A DNA stretch of 64,000 bases. Origin: an uncultured Gammaproteobacteria bacterium (GTDB taxonomy: Bacteria; Pseudomonadota; Gammaproteobacteria; Arenicellales; JAANXG01). The number at the start of each line of letters is the position of its first letter. The first letter of the stretch is position 1. The notes under the pieces are model-generated. The model did no database searches. It saw only the letters and a list, made by a program, of their open reading frames with translations, and was not told where the DNA came from. Where the stretch lies: assembly GCA_947258975.1 (NCBI GenBank), contig CAMYKK010000012.1, positions 1-64,000 on the forward strand. Reading direction: 5' to 3'. The position numbers were made by a program, and so were the translations under genes. Below are positions 47,914 to 56,395 of the stretch, one piece after another.

Positions 47914-48555
47914 TCATTGCCCGCGGCCGCAATCCGCCAACAATTTGTGTAGCGGTTGAAATACGCCGCTTACCTGTTCAAGGTCTTCCCACGTATCGAG
48001 ATCGATTAATACGGGAAGTTGCTGAAATTCGATTCCGAGCGCTTCGGCGCGAGACATTGTGCACTGAAAAACCGTGTCGCCGCCCCAATCGAGATTCGCA
48101 AACAACGGTTTTTCAGGATGGTTCAAACCCAAAAGATAATAGCCACCGTCGCGGCTCCCTCCAATGACGTCTGTATGCTCGCGCAATGCTTGATTGGCAC
48201 ACTCCAGAACTCCGGGCGGACAATGAGGGACGTCACAGCCCATCACTGCTCCCGGGTACGCGAGGGCGAGCGCCGCGTACATCTTAACGCCTAAATCTCC
48301 GTCGACCTGGCACTTCACCTCTACATGTTGATAGCGATGAAGATCTTGAAATAAAGGATGTTGTTTAGTGGGCCATACATGCAGGTAGATTGGGCCACGC
48401 CATGTGGATAGTGCCAGGTGTACGGTGTGCTCGATACACCAAGTTGCGATGTGTGCTGCCTGTTCTGCCGAAGACCGCGGCTGTAACCGCGTCTTCACCT
48501 GCCCCGGCACCGGAGTCTTGGCCAACAAATGCAGCGCTGGAGTTGCCGGTGTCAT
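47914..48555 (-). CDS. TIGR04282-like glycosyltransferase (arsenosugar type)
   Basis: This 213-residue cytoplasmic protein resembles the nucleotidyltransferase-like family TIGR04282: start LHLLAKTPVPGQVKTRL, the VMGCDVPHCPPGVL segment and the DVIGGSRDGGYYLLGL block. ATG 48555 is chosen because it follows the upstream gene's stop codon by two bases (TAACGATG); the frame is open further to 48633, which would overlap that gene by 76 bases. The family is named for arsenosugar synthesis loci, but many bacteria have it without the arsenic genes, as is the case here, so the real substrate is uncertain. Confidence 0.85.
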   Translation of the reverse strand: MTPATPALHLLAKTPVPGQVKTRLQPRSSAEQAAHIATWCIEHTVHLALSTWRGPIYLHVWPTKQHPLFQDLHRYQHVEVKCQVDGDLGVKMYAALALAYPGAVMGCDVPHCPPGVLECANQALREHTDVIGGSRDGGYYLLGLNHPEKPLFANLDWGGDTVFQCTMSRAEALGIEFQQLPVLIDLDTWEDLEQVSGVFQPLHKLLADCGRGQ

Positions 48556-48557
48556 CG

Positions 48558-49277
48558 TTACCGCACATGCCGATAGCGGGCCGCCAGCCGACTGGGAGAC
48601 ACGCCCGCCCAATACAATAGTCTGTTGCCCCACATGCGCCCAATCGTAACGACCACGCCGTGGTTCCGCCAGCGCCGCGCCGCGGTAATCACCGGAGTGC
48701 GGATGCGGTAGGGCTTGGTGATACGCTTCAGCTGTTTTGACAGGGCGATATCCTCCATCAACGGAATCAGTGGATATCCGCCGATCTGTCGAAATATATC
48801 CCGGCGCACGAATATCGCTTGATCACCGGTGGCGATACCGGTCATAGCCGATCTGTGATTCATAAACCAGGCGATCACCCGCATGGTCCGATCATGGGTA
48901 TCGAAATCGATGTCAAACCGTCCCCAAACCCGGCCGTGAAGATAGGCGCTGGTTAGCCCGTTTAGCGCATTCTGCGGCAGTTGGGTATCGGCGTGTAAGA
49001 ACACCAGGAACTCCGCGGTTGACAGCGCGGCGCCCTGGTTCATCTGCTGAGCGCGGCCAGGTTCGCCGGCTGTGACGCGCAGGGTAACGGGACTGCGTGA
49101 TTTTTCGACTTCAGCGACAACCGTCGCGAGAATTTCAAGGCTGCCATCGCTGCTGCCGCCGTCAACAACAATGATATCGTTGATTCCACGGATCGTGAGC
49201 AGTCGGCCCACCAGCTCACGGATCAACGCAGCTTCGTTCAGAATGGGAATGATGACCGAGCAGCTAAGTTCCGTCAT
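48558..49277 (-). CDS. Family 2 glycosyltransferase, TIGR04283-like
   Basis: This 239-residue GT2 enzyme has the GT-A start CSVIIPILNEAALI, the VDGGSSDGSLEI nucleotide-binding turn and the LVFLHADTQLP metal-binding DxD-like HAD, then a C-terminal hydrophobic or amphipathic tail (MWGNRLLYWAGVSP). TIGR04283 and TIGR04282 proteins usually occur side by side, as here. Its start overlaps the end of the small membrane-protein gene upstream by four bases, so all three are one operon. Confidence 0.87.
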   Translation of the reverse strand: MTELSCSVIIPILNEAALIRELVGRLLTIRGINDIIVVDGGSSDGSLEILATVVAEVEKSRSPVTLRVTAGEPGRAQQMNQGAALSTAEFLVFLHADTQLPQNALNGLTSAYLHGRVWGRFDIDFDTHDRTMRVIAWFMNHRSAMTGIATGDQAIFVRRDIFRQIGGYPLIPLMEDIALSKQLKRITKPYRIRTPVITAARRWRNHGVVVTIGRMWGNRLLYWAGVSPSRLAARYRHVR

Positions 49278-49513
49278 TTATCGACAGAACGACGATTCGT
49301 GCCCAGAACCTGCCGGATAGCTTTGAGCACAATCAGCGCCGGTCCCGCCGCGTGCAAGAAGAGATCAAAGATATCAACTGGACGATACAAGGCACCGGCT
49401 TGCCACATCGTCAGTTTCTCCCACAGATGCGGCTGGGGAGAAAACGGCGCGAGCGTGAGCGCCAGACCTACGATGATCACCACGCTCCAGGGGAATGCGT
49501 CAAGCCATTTCAA
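49274..49513 (-). CDS. Small membrane protein, often annotated RND transporter
   Basis: This 79-residue protein has two membrane segments (about 8-24 and 44-66) separated by a polar loop with PHLWEKLTMW and PVDIFDLFLHA. Similar short proteins are commonly labelled 'RND transporter' in databases, although they are too small to be one. The ATGA overlap with the following GT2 gene shows coupling. The function is unknown; a role in placing the glycosyltransferases at the membrane is speculation. The 131 bases between it and argG hold nothing I can support. Confidence 0.72.
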   Translation of the reverse strand: MKWLDAFPWSVVIIVGLALTLAPFSPQPHLWEKLTMWQAGALYRPVDIFDLFLHAAGPALIVLKAIRQVLGTNRRSVDK

Positions 49514-49644
49514 AACATGCCCTCACCCTGTAGCGTGTGGTTGAATAGGCAGATGGATCATCACTCGACGCGACAGCACTTCCTCGATGCGATCGGCGCG
49601 CCCGATCATCGGGGTGTCGGCTCCGGTTGCACGGTGCAATTCAT

Positions 49645-50856
49645 TTAGCGGCGTAATCGTGAGGCTATTCGCAGCCGCAAGGCGTTGAGCTTGATAAAGC
49701 CGGCGGCGTCCGTTTGCTCGTACGCCCCCCCATCATCCTCAAATGTCGCTGTTCGTTCGTCGAACAATGAATCACTTTCTGATTGACGGCCAACCACCAT
49801 CACGTTGCCCTTATATAGCTTCAATCTCACCGTGCCGTTGACAGTTGCTTGTGAGACGTCAATCATCTCCTGGATCATTGTACGTTCCGGGCTCCACCAA
49901 TATCCGTTATAGATCAAGCTCGCGTACCGAGGCATGAGTTCGTCTTTGAGGTGGGCTACCTCCCGATCCAAGGTCAATGACTCCATCGCGCGATGCGCCT
50001 TGAGCAGAATGGTGCCACCCGGCGTTTCGTAACATCCCCGGGATTTCATGCCGACGTAGCGGTTCTCGACGATATCCGCTCGTCCGATCCCGTGTCTGCA
50101 GCCCAACTCATTGAGCCTTGCCAGCACCGCCGCGGGAGACAGCGCCTCGCCGTCAATGGCGATGACATCACCTTGCTGGAAATCCAGTTCTACGTGTTCC
50201 GGCACATCGGGTGCCGCGTGCAGCGCCACGGTCCATCGCCACATGTCATCATTTGGTTCTACCCATGGATCCTCCAGTTCCCCGCCTTCATATGAGATAT
50301 GCAGCAGGTTGGCATCCATCGAGTACTGAGATTGGCCCGCGGGGTTTTTGTCCACCGGAATTCCACGGGCATCGGCATAGGCGATAAGCTTCTCGCGCGA
50401 ACTCAGATCCCACTCACGCCACGGCGCAATGATCTTGATGTCGGGATTTAGGGCATAGGCCCCAAGCTCGAAGCGAACCTGGTCATTACCTTTGCCGGTG
50501 GCGCCATGGGTAATGGCATCCGCGTGGGTGTGGGCAGCGATTTCGATCAACCGTTTGGCAATCAGGGGGCGGGCAATGGCTGTGCCGAGCAGGTATTCAC
50601 CTTCATACAGTGCGTTGGCACGAAACATCGGGAACACGAAATCGCGGGCGAATTCGTTCTTGAGATCTTCAATGAAGATCTCCGTTGCCCCAAACTTTTC
50701 AGCCTTGGCGCGCGCCGGTTCAATTTCCTCGCCTTGGCCGATGTCCGCGGTGAAGGTGACGACGTCACATCCATACACGTCTTGGAGCCAGCTGAGGATG
50801 ATGGACGTATCCAGCCCACCGGAGTAGGCGAGCACAATTTTGTTGACGGAGGACAT
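49645..50856 (-). CDS. argG: Argininosuccinate synthase
   Basis: ArgG joins citrulline and aspartate using ATP, the penultimate step to arginine. The 403 residues show the PP-loop [11 protein letters not shown] at 8-18, the citrulline/aspartate-binding block [26 protein letters not shown] and the tail segment [17 protein letters not shown] 50856 is chosen over the open frame to 50949, as family members start just before the PP-loop. A TATAAT box lies on the same strand at 50981-50986. argD and argF lie divergently about 1.1 kb away. Confidence 0.97.
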   Translation of the reverse strand: MSSVNKIVLAYSGGLDTSIILSWLQDVYGCDVVTFTADIGQGEEIEPARAKAEKFGATEIFIEDLKNEFARDFVFPMFRANALYEGEYLLGTAIARPLIAKRLIEIAAHTHADAITHGATGKGNDQVRFELGAYALNPDIKIIAPWREWDLSSREKLIAYADARGIPVDKNPAGQSQYSMDANLLHISYEGGELEDPWVEPNDDMWRWTVALHAAPDVPEHVELDFQQGDVIAIDGEALSPAAVLARLNELGCRHGIGRADIVENRYVGMKSRGCYETPGGTILLKAHRAMESLTLDREVAHLKDELMPRYASLIYNGYWWSPERTMIQEMIDVSQATVNGTVRLKLYKGNVMVVGRQSESDSLFDERTATFEDDGGAYEQTDAAGFIKLNALRLRIASRLRR

Positions 50857-50980
50857 AAGGTTGCCTGCTCGATGCGCGTAGGAAGCAAGACGTGTATCAT
50901 CTTTGTAACCAGTCGTTAGGTCAAGGAAACCAAGGGCTGCGGGTGTCAATTTCGAACGACGGAGTTCTTGTTATTAACGG

Positions 50981-50986
50981 ATTATA
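50981..50986 (-). promoter_or_regulatory. Candidate -10 box of argG
   Basis: The minus strand reads TATAAT, a perfect -10, about 125 bases before the argG start. No good -35 was found at the right distance, so this is tentative. No ArgR box was recognised. Confidence 0.35.
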
Positions 50987-51008
50987 AAGCACTGACAGGT
51001 GTGCGGCA

Positions 51009-51037
51009 TTGACACGATACGCCACGTCTAATTTACT
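51009..51037 (+). promoter_or_regulatory. Candidate sigma-70 promoter of the small peptide and PuuD-like genes
   Basis: TTGACA (51009-51014, perfect), a 17-base spacer and TTTACT (51032-51037, four of six) lie 128 bases before the 31-codon gene. It is divergent from the argG promoter in a 308-base gap. Confidence 0.45.
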
Positions 51038-51164
51038 ATCTGTCGATAAAGTTCGTTTATGTTGGGTTCCACTTAGCGGCACGTCTTGAATTAAACCTAC
51101 CGCTATCATAGTCTAGGGCCCGATCGAGAAACGCACGTCCTTAGAGTTCGCAAGGAGTATAGAC

Positions 51165-51260
51165 ATGAAGAATCCGCTGGATTCCATCTCTGGAACGATT
51201 ATTTCTGGTTTCGTTGTAACGCTCATCCTTTATCTGTTCGCGCGGGCGTTCTTGGGTTAA
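51165..51260 (+). CDS. 31-residue membrane peptide
   Basis: This short gene encodes a peptide of 31 residues that starts MKNPLDSISG and continues as one hydrophobic helix (about 10-28) ending FARAFLG. It has a near-perfect ribosome binding site, AAGGAG at 51152-51157, 7 bases before its ATG, better than most genes here. It lies 26 bases before the PuuD-like membrane protein and is probably co-transcribed with it. A small subunit or partner of that protein is a reasonable guess; it has not been recognised as a known family. Confidence 0.65.
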   Translation: MKNPLDSISGTIISGFVVTLILYLFARAFLG

Positions 51261-51286
51261 ACACATTAGAGAAAGGCGATTTCATC

Positions 51287-51796
51287 ATGGAAATCATTGA
51301 CCGTTGGTTTCATATCCTTGCTGGCATCACCTGGATAGGTCTTTTATATTATTTTAACTTCGTGCAGGTCCCTGGTCTTGGTAAAGCGAAAGCCGACGGG
51401 ACGGCAGCCGGAATCACCAAGCATATCGCGCCGCGCGCGCTACTATGGTTTCGTTGGGCGGCGGTGGCGACTTGGGTAACCGGTGCTATTTATCTCATGC
51501 TCGGGCACGGCACCCCGGAGATGAATGGCCTGGCCCGGGCGTTCTTACTGCAAGGCTCAGCGGCTTATATTGGGATAGGCGCGTGGTTGGGTACGATCAT
51601 GCTGTTTAACGTCTGGGTGCTGATATGGCCTAATCAAAAAAAGATACTCGGTATGGTCGAGGCCAGTGACGAAGCCAAGGCAAAGGGCGCTCGCGTGGCA
51701 CTGTTGGCGTCGCGAACCAACACCATGCTGTCCATCCCGATGTTGTTTTTCATGATTGCCGGGACACCGGCTCATCAATTGGGTATTTTCGGTTGA
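51287..51796 (+). CDS. Urate hydroxylase PuuD-like membrane protein
   Basis: This 169-residue integral membrane protein has four or five helices and resembles the membrane domain of PuuD/Urate_ox_N proteins: RWFHILAGITWIGLLYYFNFVQVP at the start (cited by its key residues HILAG and WIGLLYYFNF), later GAWLGTIMLFNVWVLIWPNQKK and a last helix with LSIPMLFFMIAG. The conserved His, Trp and Asn residues are those of the family. It lacks any soluble cytochrome c domain, and no purine genes are near, so urate oxidation is doubtful. It likely pairs with the small peptide upstream. Confidence 0.8.
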   Translation: MEIIDRWFHILAGITWIGLLYYFNFVQVPGLGKAKADGTAAGITKHIAPRALLWFRWAAVATWVTGAIYLMLGHGTPEMNGLARAFLLQGSAAYIGIGAWLGTIMLFNVWVLIWPNQKKILGMVEASDEAKAKGARVALLASRTNTMLSIPMLFFMIAGTPAHQLGIFG

Positions 51797-51907
51797 TGGG
51801 CACTTCGGCAGCGACGTAGCCAGTCTACGATGTAACATCGAAGACGGAAAAGTTCGACGCTTGGCAGTCTATGCAGAAGCGTTTAGACTTAACAATCTTA
51901 GTTTACT

Positions 51908-51928
51908 GGCGCCCCGACTCAGGGCGCC
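51908..51928 (+). terminator. Strong hairpin abutting the argD start
   Basis: GGCGCCC (51908-51914) and GGGCGCC (51922-51928) form a perfect 7-bp GC stem with a 7-base loop, followed by TTTGCATTT and then the argD ATG at 51938. It may be the terminator of the PuuD-like operon or an attenuator that controls argD. Confidence 0.55.
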
Positions 51929-51937
51929 TTTGCATTT

Positions 51938-53131
51938 ATGGAACCTGACAATCAGCACCTCATGCAGACCTATGTACGGTCACCCGTGAGCTTCGAACGC
52001 GGTCGCGGTTCGTGGCTGTGGGACGCTGAGGGAACACGCTATCTCGATGCACTTGCGGGGATCGCGGTCGCCGTCCTGGGCCACGCCCATCCCCGGGTGG
52101 CCGACGCCATCGCAGACCAGGCACGCACGTTGTTACACACATCGAATCTGTATGACATTCCCTTGCAGCGAAGATTGGGCGAAAAGTTATGCCGCCTGGC
52201 AGGTATGGAACGTGCGTTCTTCTGTAATTCCGGCGCCGAGGCCAACGAAGCCGCTATCAAGATTGCACGCCGTTTTGGACATCATAAAGGGATTGATCGG
52301 CCGGCGATTATTGTGACCGACGGTGCGTTTCACGGCCGCACGTTGGCGACCATGTCCGCAACCGGCAACCGCAAAGTCCAAGCGGGATTCGAGCCGTTGG
52401 TGGACGGTTTCAAACGGGTACCGTTCAACGATCTAGATTCGGTTCGACAAGTCGGCCACGGTACTCAAGGTGTGGTGGGTATTTTGGTGGAGCCGATTCA
52501 GGGCGAAGGCGGCATCAATATTCCCGATATCGGATATTTGAGCGGGCTCAGGGAAGTATGCGATGCGAATGACTGGTTGTTAATGGTGGACGAGATACAA
52601 ACCGGTATGTGTCGTACCGGGAAATGGTTCGCATATCAACATGAGGGCGTCAGCCCTGATGTTGCTACGGTCGCCAAGGCGCTCGGCAACGGCGTGCCCG
52701 TGGGGGCATGTCTCGCTCGCGGCCGGGCAGCGGAGGTTTTGGTGCCCGGTTCGCACGGGTCAACATTCGGCGGAAATCCATTGGCATGCCGAGTCGGCCT
52801 AACTGTGCTTGATGTCTTGGAGCAGGAGCAGATGGCGGAACGGGCGGCTGCACTGGGGGCGCGGATATTGAACGCGTTGCGGCAACGTCTGGCTGCGTGC
52901 AAATCGGTGCGCGCTATCCGTGGTCGGGGATTAATGATAGGGGTTGAGCTTGATCGTCCGTGTGCGGAACTGGTTGCACTCGCCCTCGAGGAGTACATCC
53001 TGGTCAATGTCACAGCCGGGACGGTGTTGCGATTGTTGCCACCGCTGGTTTTCAGCGACGACGAAGCGGACATGTTGGTGGATGGGGTGGCCGCAGCAAT
53101 TGAGCGATTCGAATCGGGTCGGGTCCAGTGA
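51938..53131 (+). CDS. argD: Acetylornithine aminotransferase
   Basis: ArgD is the PLP enzyme that makes N-acetylornithine in arginine synthesis. The 397 residues show YLDALAGIAV near the start, the NSGAEANEAAIK phosphate-binding block, DGAFHGRTLATM, the LVDEIQTG-type MVDEIQTGMCRTG, the PLP lysine in VATVAKALGNG and GSTFGGNPLAC. ATG 51938 follows a hairpin by 9 bases and has no Shine-Dalgarno sequence; ATG 51962, eight codons later, is a possible alternative (MQTYVRSPV). Its TGA overlaps the argF GTG. Confidence 0.94.
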   Translation: MEPDNQHLMQTYVRSPVSFERGRGSWLWDAEGTRYLDALAGIAVAVLGHAHPRVADAIADQARTLLHTSNLYDIPLQRRLGEKLCRLAGMERAFFCNSGAEANEAAIKIARRFGHHKGIDRPAIIVTDGAFHGRTLATMSATGNRKVQAGFEPLVDGFKRVPFNDLDSVRQVGHGTQGVVGILVEPIQGEGGINIPDIGYLSGLREVCDANDWLLMVDEIQTGMCRTGKWFAYQHEGVSPDVATVAKALGNGVPVGACLARGRAAEVLVPGSHGSTFGGNPLACRVGLTVLDVLEQEQMAERAAALGARILNALRQRLAACKSVRAIRGRGLMIGVELDRPCAELVALALEEYILVNVTAGTVLRLLPPLVFSDDEADMLVDGVAAAIERFESGRVQ

Positions 53132-54039
53132 CGGTGCGGCATTTTCTAACCTTGCTGGATCTTAGCGGCGATGAATTACGCACCTTGATTCGACGCGGCA
53201 TAGAGATCAAACAGGCGATGAAGAGCGGACAAGCGTATCAACCGCTGCAAAGCCGGACCCTGGCCATGATCTTCGACAAGTCATCTACACGCACGCGTAT
53301 TTCATTCGAGGTGGCGATGACTCAATTTGGCGGCAATGCCATATTTCTCTCTCCGGGCAGCACCCAACTTGGCCGCGGTGAGCCCATTGAGGACACCGCA
53401 CGGGTGATGTCAAGCATGGTCGATGGGGTCGTGATTCGTACCTCCAGCCATGCCATGGTCGAGACCTTTGCGGCCCATTCCGAGATTCCGGTAATCAACG
53501 GGCTGACGGATCGGTTTCATCCCTGCCAACTACTGGCCGACGTTCAAACCGTCGTTGAGCTGCGTGGCGACATTAAAGGATCCCGGGTGGCTTGGGTGGG
53601 GGACGGCAATAATATGTGCCACTCATGGATCAATGCAGCGCGTCAATTCCAGTTTGAACTTTCTATCGCTACCCCTCATCAGTATCGGCCGGACGCAACG
53701 GTCGTGGACATGGCCGGAGATGTGGTCGCCTTGACCGACGATCCCGAGGTTGCCGTTCGCGACGTCGATATCGTAGTCACGGATACGTGGGCCAGTATGG
53801 GACAGGAGAGTGAAAAAGAGCGGCGAACCGCTGATTTCTCGCCTTTCCGCGTTGACCGGCGATTGATGCAGAAGGCGAAGCGCGACGCCTTGTTCATGCA
53901 TTGCCTGCCCGCCTATCGCAATCATGAGGTGACCGCCGAGGTTATCGATGGACCGCAAAGTGTTGTGTGGGCACAAGCAGAGAATCGATTGCATGCGCAA
54001 AAGGCCCTGCTCGAATTTCTACTGCTTGCTCCAAAGTGA
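53128..54039 (+). CDS. argF: Ornithine carbamoyltransferase
   Basis: ArgF makes citrulline from ornithine and carbamoyl phosphate. The 303 residues show the carbamoyl-phosphate motif SSTRTRISFE, the FHPCQLLADVQT block, DVVVTDTWASMGQE and the ornithine-binding HCLPAYRNHEV. It starts at GTG 53128, which shares bases with the argD stop (GTGA), so argD and argF are translationally coupled. Confidence 0.97.
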   Translation: MTVRHFLTLLDLSGDELRTLIRRGIEIKQAMKSGQAYQPLQSRTLAMIFDKSSTRTRISFEVAMTQFGGNAIFLSPGSTQLGRGEPIEDTARVMSSMVDGVVIRTSSHAMVETFAAHSEIPVINGLTDRFHPCQLLADVQTVVELRGDIKGSRVAWVGDGNNMCHSWINAARQFQFELSIATPHQYRPDATVVDMAGDVVALTDDPEVAVRDVDIVVTDTWASMGQESEKERRTADFSPFRVDRRLMQKAKRDALFMHCLPAYRNHEVTAEVIDGPQSVVWAQAENRLHAQKALLEFLLLAPK

Positions 54040-54078
54040 TAGTTGCCGCTTGAGTCAACAGTCGGTAACGTGACGGTT

Positions 54079-55134
54079 ATGCGCACCAATTACGTTTTGG
54101 ACGTGCGCGGCATTGTGTGCTCGCACGGGAACCGCCCGGTGATTGGCGGATTATCGTTTTCGGTGCCGGAGGCCTCACTTGTGTGTTTGTTGGGGCCCAG
54201 CGGATGCGGTAAAACCACCGTATTGCGTGCCATCGCCGGGTTTCATCCGCTGGATGAGGGCAACATCCAGCTCGCCGGCCGCGTGGTGTCCGCGCCCGGA
54301 TTCACCCTGGCGCCTGAACAGCGGCGGGTGGGAATGGTGTTTCAGGATCACGCGCTGTTTCCGCACCTCAAGGTCAATGACAACGTCGCGTTCGGTTTGC
54401 GTAAGCGCCATGGAGCGACCGACCGTCGTCTCGTGGGCGAGCTATTGGAGCGGGTAGGGCTGTCCACTATGAGTGACCGTTATCCCCATGAATTATCCGG
54501 GGGACAGCAGCAGCGGGTCGCCTTGGCGCGCGCCCTGGCGCCGAAACCTCACCTGTTGCTCATGGATGAACCGTTTTCGAACCTGGATGTTGAGCTTCGC
54601 GAACGGCTCGGTTATGAAGTGCGTGACATCTTGAAGGACCAAGGCATTACCAGCGTGCTGGTGACTCACGATCAACAAGACGCGTTTGCGCTGAGTGATA
54701 AGGTGGGCGTGATGTACGATGGCCGGATAGAGCAATGGGGGTCGCCCTACAATCTTTACCACCAACCCAGTAATCGTTTCGTCGCCGACTTTATCGGTGA
54801 GGGTGTATTTTTGCCGGGGAAACTACGCGATAAAGCGACCGTAGAGATCGAACTCGGCGCCGTGCAGGGCCGGGGAGACTATCATTGGGAAGACGGTACC
54901 ATGCTTGACGTATTGATTAGGCCTGATGACATTGTTCCGGATTCCAATGGTGCGATGGTGGCTGAAGTGGTGCGCAAGGCCTTTAAGGGCGCGGAGATCT
55001 TGTACACGTTGCGCTTAGCGAGTGGCACTAAGGTGCTATCGTTGTTCCCCAGCCATGCCAATCACGACCTGGGCGAAGAGGTCGGCATCCGGCTGCAAGC
55101 AGATCATCTGGTGGTTTTCCCCCGCGATGCGTAG
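54079..55134 (+). CDS. ABC transporter ATP-binding protein, FbpC/PotA type
   Basis: This ATPase of about 351 residues has Walker A GPSGCGKTT (about 40-48), the Q-loop FQDHALFPHL, signature LSGGQQQRVALARAL, Walker B LLLMDEPFSNLD and the switch His VTHDQQDA, then a C-terminal TOBE domain (LIRPDDI). The overall type is that of iron(III) or polyamine importers. No permease or binding protein is adjacent, so its transporter must lie elsewhere or be lost. The start is uncertain: ATG 54079 is used, with GTG 54070 and TTG 54043 in frame. Its last 8 bases overlap the next gene. Confidence 0.85.
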   Translation: MRTNYVLDVRGIVCSHGNRPVIGGLSFSVPEASLVCLLGPSGCGKTTVLRAIAGFHPLDEGNIQLAGRVVSAPGFTLAPEQRRVGMVFQDHALFPHLKVNDNVAFGLRKRHGATDRRLVGELLERVGLSTMSDRYPHELSGGQQQRVALARALAPKPHLLLMDEPFSNLDVELRERLGYEVRDILKDQGITSVLVTHDQQDAFALSDKVGVMYDGRIEQWGSPYNLYHQPSNRFVADFIGEGVFLPGKLRDKATVEIELGAVQGRGDYHWEDGTMLDVLIRPDDIVPDSNGAMVAEVVRKAFKGAEILYTLRLASGTKVLSLFPSHANHDLGEEVGIRLQADHLVVFPRDA

Positions 55135-55798
55135 CTGTCGTACTCTCGCCGCGCTTTTTTTCATTGTTGTCGTTGGCAGTGTGGCAAGGGATGGTTGGTC
55201 AGCCGGTCAGGAGGCGGGGGGCAAGACAGAGGTCGCGGTGAAGGCTCTAGAGCGTGGTCGTACATTGAAGCAGCGCGGACAGTTCAAACAGGCCTGGGAG
55301 CAGTTTGAAATCGCGCGTCAGATTGCCCCGGAAAGCAGTCCATACAGACAACAGGCGGAACAAGAGCTCAACTATCATCTACCGCTAAGGGAGATCCAAT
55401 ACTTGGTTAATGCCGGAAACTTGGATGGCGCCGAGCAGTTGCTCAACGATTTGTTGGTGATCAATCAGGCCACGCCCGGCCGGGTCAGGGAACTCAACAC
55501 CATGCTGCAGAACCTGGGGGTGATGCGCGGCGCGGGGTCGGGCCGGCCTATATCGATTGATCACAATGCCGTAGTGCAACAGGTAAGACGCGTCCTGGAA
55601 GACCATCGCCGGGCGCACGGCCGCTACCCTTCGGGATCCCGCGAACTCAAAGCGGCCTTGCCACCGAACCGGCCGCCACTGCAGCACTTCCTGGTCAGGC
55701 ACTATCGGGATACCGGCGCCGGTTATGTGTTGGTGCTGCGCAACCGACACGACACCAATCAGGTGTTGACCATACAGAATACCGGTATGCTGCGGTAG
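55127..55798 (+). CDS. Secreted TPR-like protein of unknown function
   Basis: This 223-residue protein has a signal peptide (LAALFFIVVVGSVARDGWSAG), a helical tetratricopeptide-like stretch (ALERGRTLKQRGQFKQAWEQ, cited as residues 40-60, then QIAPESSPYRQQAEQ and LVNAGNLDGAEQLLNDLL) and a C-terminal half (ALPPNRPPLQHFLV, YVLVLRNRH) with no recognised family. ATG 55127 overlaps the ABC ATPase stop by 8 bases, so translation is coupled. The role is unknown, but the tight overlap hints at a shared process with the ATPase. Confidence 0.7.
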   Translation: MRSCRTLAALFFIVVVGSVARDGWSAGQEAGGKTEVAVKALERGRTLKQRGQFKQAWEQFEIARQIAPESSPYRQQAEQELNYHLPLREIQYLVNAGNLDGAEQLLNDLLVINQATPGRVRELNTMLQNLGVMRGAGSGRPISIDHNAVVQQVRRVLEDHRRAHGRYPSGSRELKAALPPNRPPLQHFLVRHYRDTGAGYVLVLRNRHDTNQVLTIQNTGMLR

Positions 55799-55898
55799 CC
55801 GTGCCCAGTATGTGGCGGCGACCCCCGACCGGTGACACCGTTTGTGGCACCGTTTGTCGGGACACGTCCCACGCACCGCGTCAGGCCGCTATATTCTA

Positions 55899-56351
55899 AT
55901 GGACAATAATCATCAGCTCACCAGGGGGGTTGTTCCATTGTTATCCAATATTCAAAGGATCATAGCCTCGTCCATACACGGTCGCCATCGCCTCTTTGTT
56001 CGCTACAATGGACAGGCGCATGCGCGGGAAATTGAACCCCATGTGATGTACCGTACACCGGACGGCATACTCGCTTTGGTGGCGTATCAAGTTCGGGGAT
56101 ACCAATCGAGTGCGCGGCGAGGCACGTTCTGGCGGCCGTTTCAACTCAATCGAATTGACAGCATATCGGCGACCGATGAAACATTTACGCCACGTATCCG
56201 TCAGGGGTACGAAACCGTAGTGGCTCTCACCCGCGGTGAGACACTGGCTAAAGTGGTTGTCGCCCCCGAAGAGATTGGGCGCGTACACCATGCCGCCGCC
56301 GGAGGCGAAATCTCGCGCTCCGATGCCCCGCGTCCGGCACATCGATCATGA
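55899..56351 (+). CDS. Stand-alone WYL-like domain protein
   Basis: This protein of about 150 residues carries a single domain resembling the WYL fold: RLFVRYNGQAHAREIEPHVMYRT, cited by the pieces FVRYNGQ and REIEPHVMYR, then ILALVAYQVRGYQSS and FQLNRIDSISATDETF. WYL domains usually sit behind a helix-turn-helix and bind nucleic acid or nucleotides; here no DNA-binding domain is attached. ATG 55899 is the best start by position; the frame is open from 55842. A 9-bp perfect stem-loop overlaps its stop codon. It converges on rpoH. Confidence 0.65.
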   Translation: MDNNHQLTRGVVPLLSNIQRIIASSIHGRHRLFVRYNGQAHAREIEPHVMYRTPDGILALVAYQVRGYQSSARRGTFWRPFQLNRIDSISATDETFTPRIRQGYETVVALTRGETLAKVVVAPEEIGRVHHAAAGGEISRSDAPRPAHRS

Positions 56352-56363
56352 GGAATGATCGAT
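56341..56363. terminator. Perfect 9-bp stem-loop at the WYL gene stop
   Basis: ATCGATCAT (56341-56349) and ATGATCGAT (56355-56363) pair perfectly around GAGGA. The stem includes the stop codon of the WYL-like gene and lies 86 bases beyond the rpoH stop. No T-tract follows, so it may work as a processing or partial termination site for one or both convergent transcripts. Confidence 0.45.
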
Positions 56364-56395
56364 CACGAGTCGTTACTGGCGGGCTGATTGTCCGC

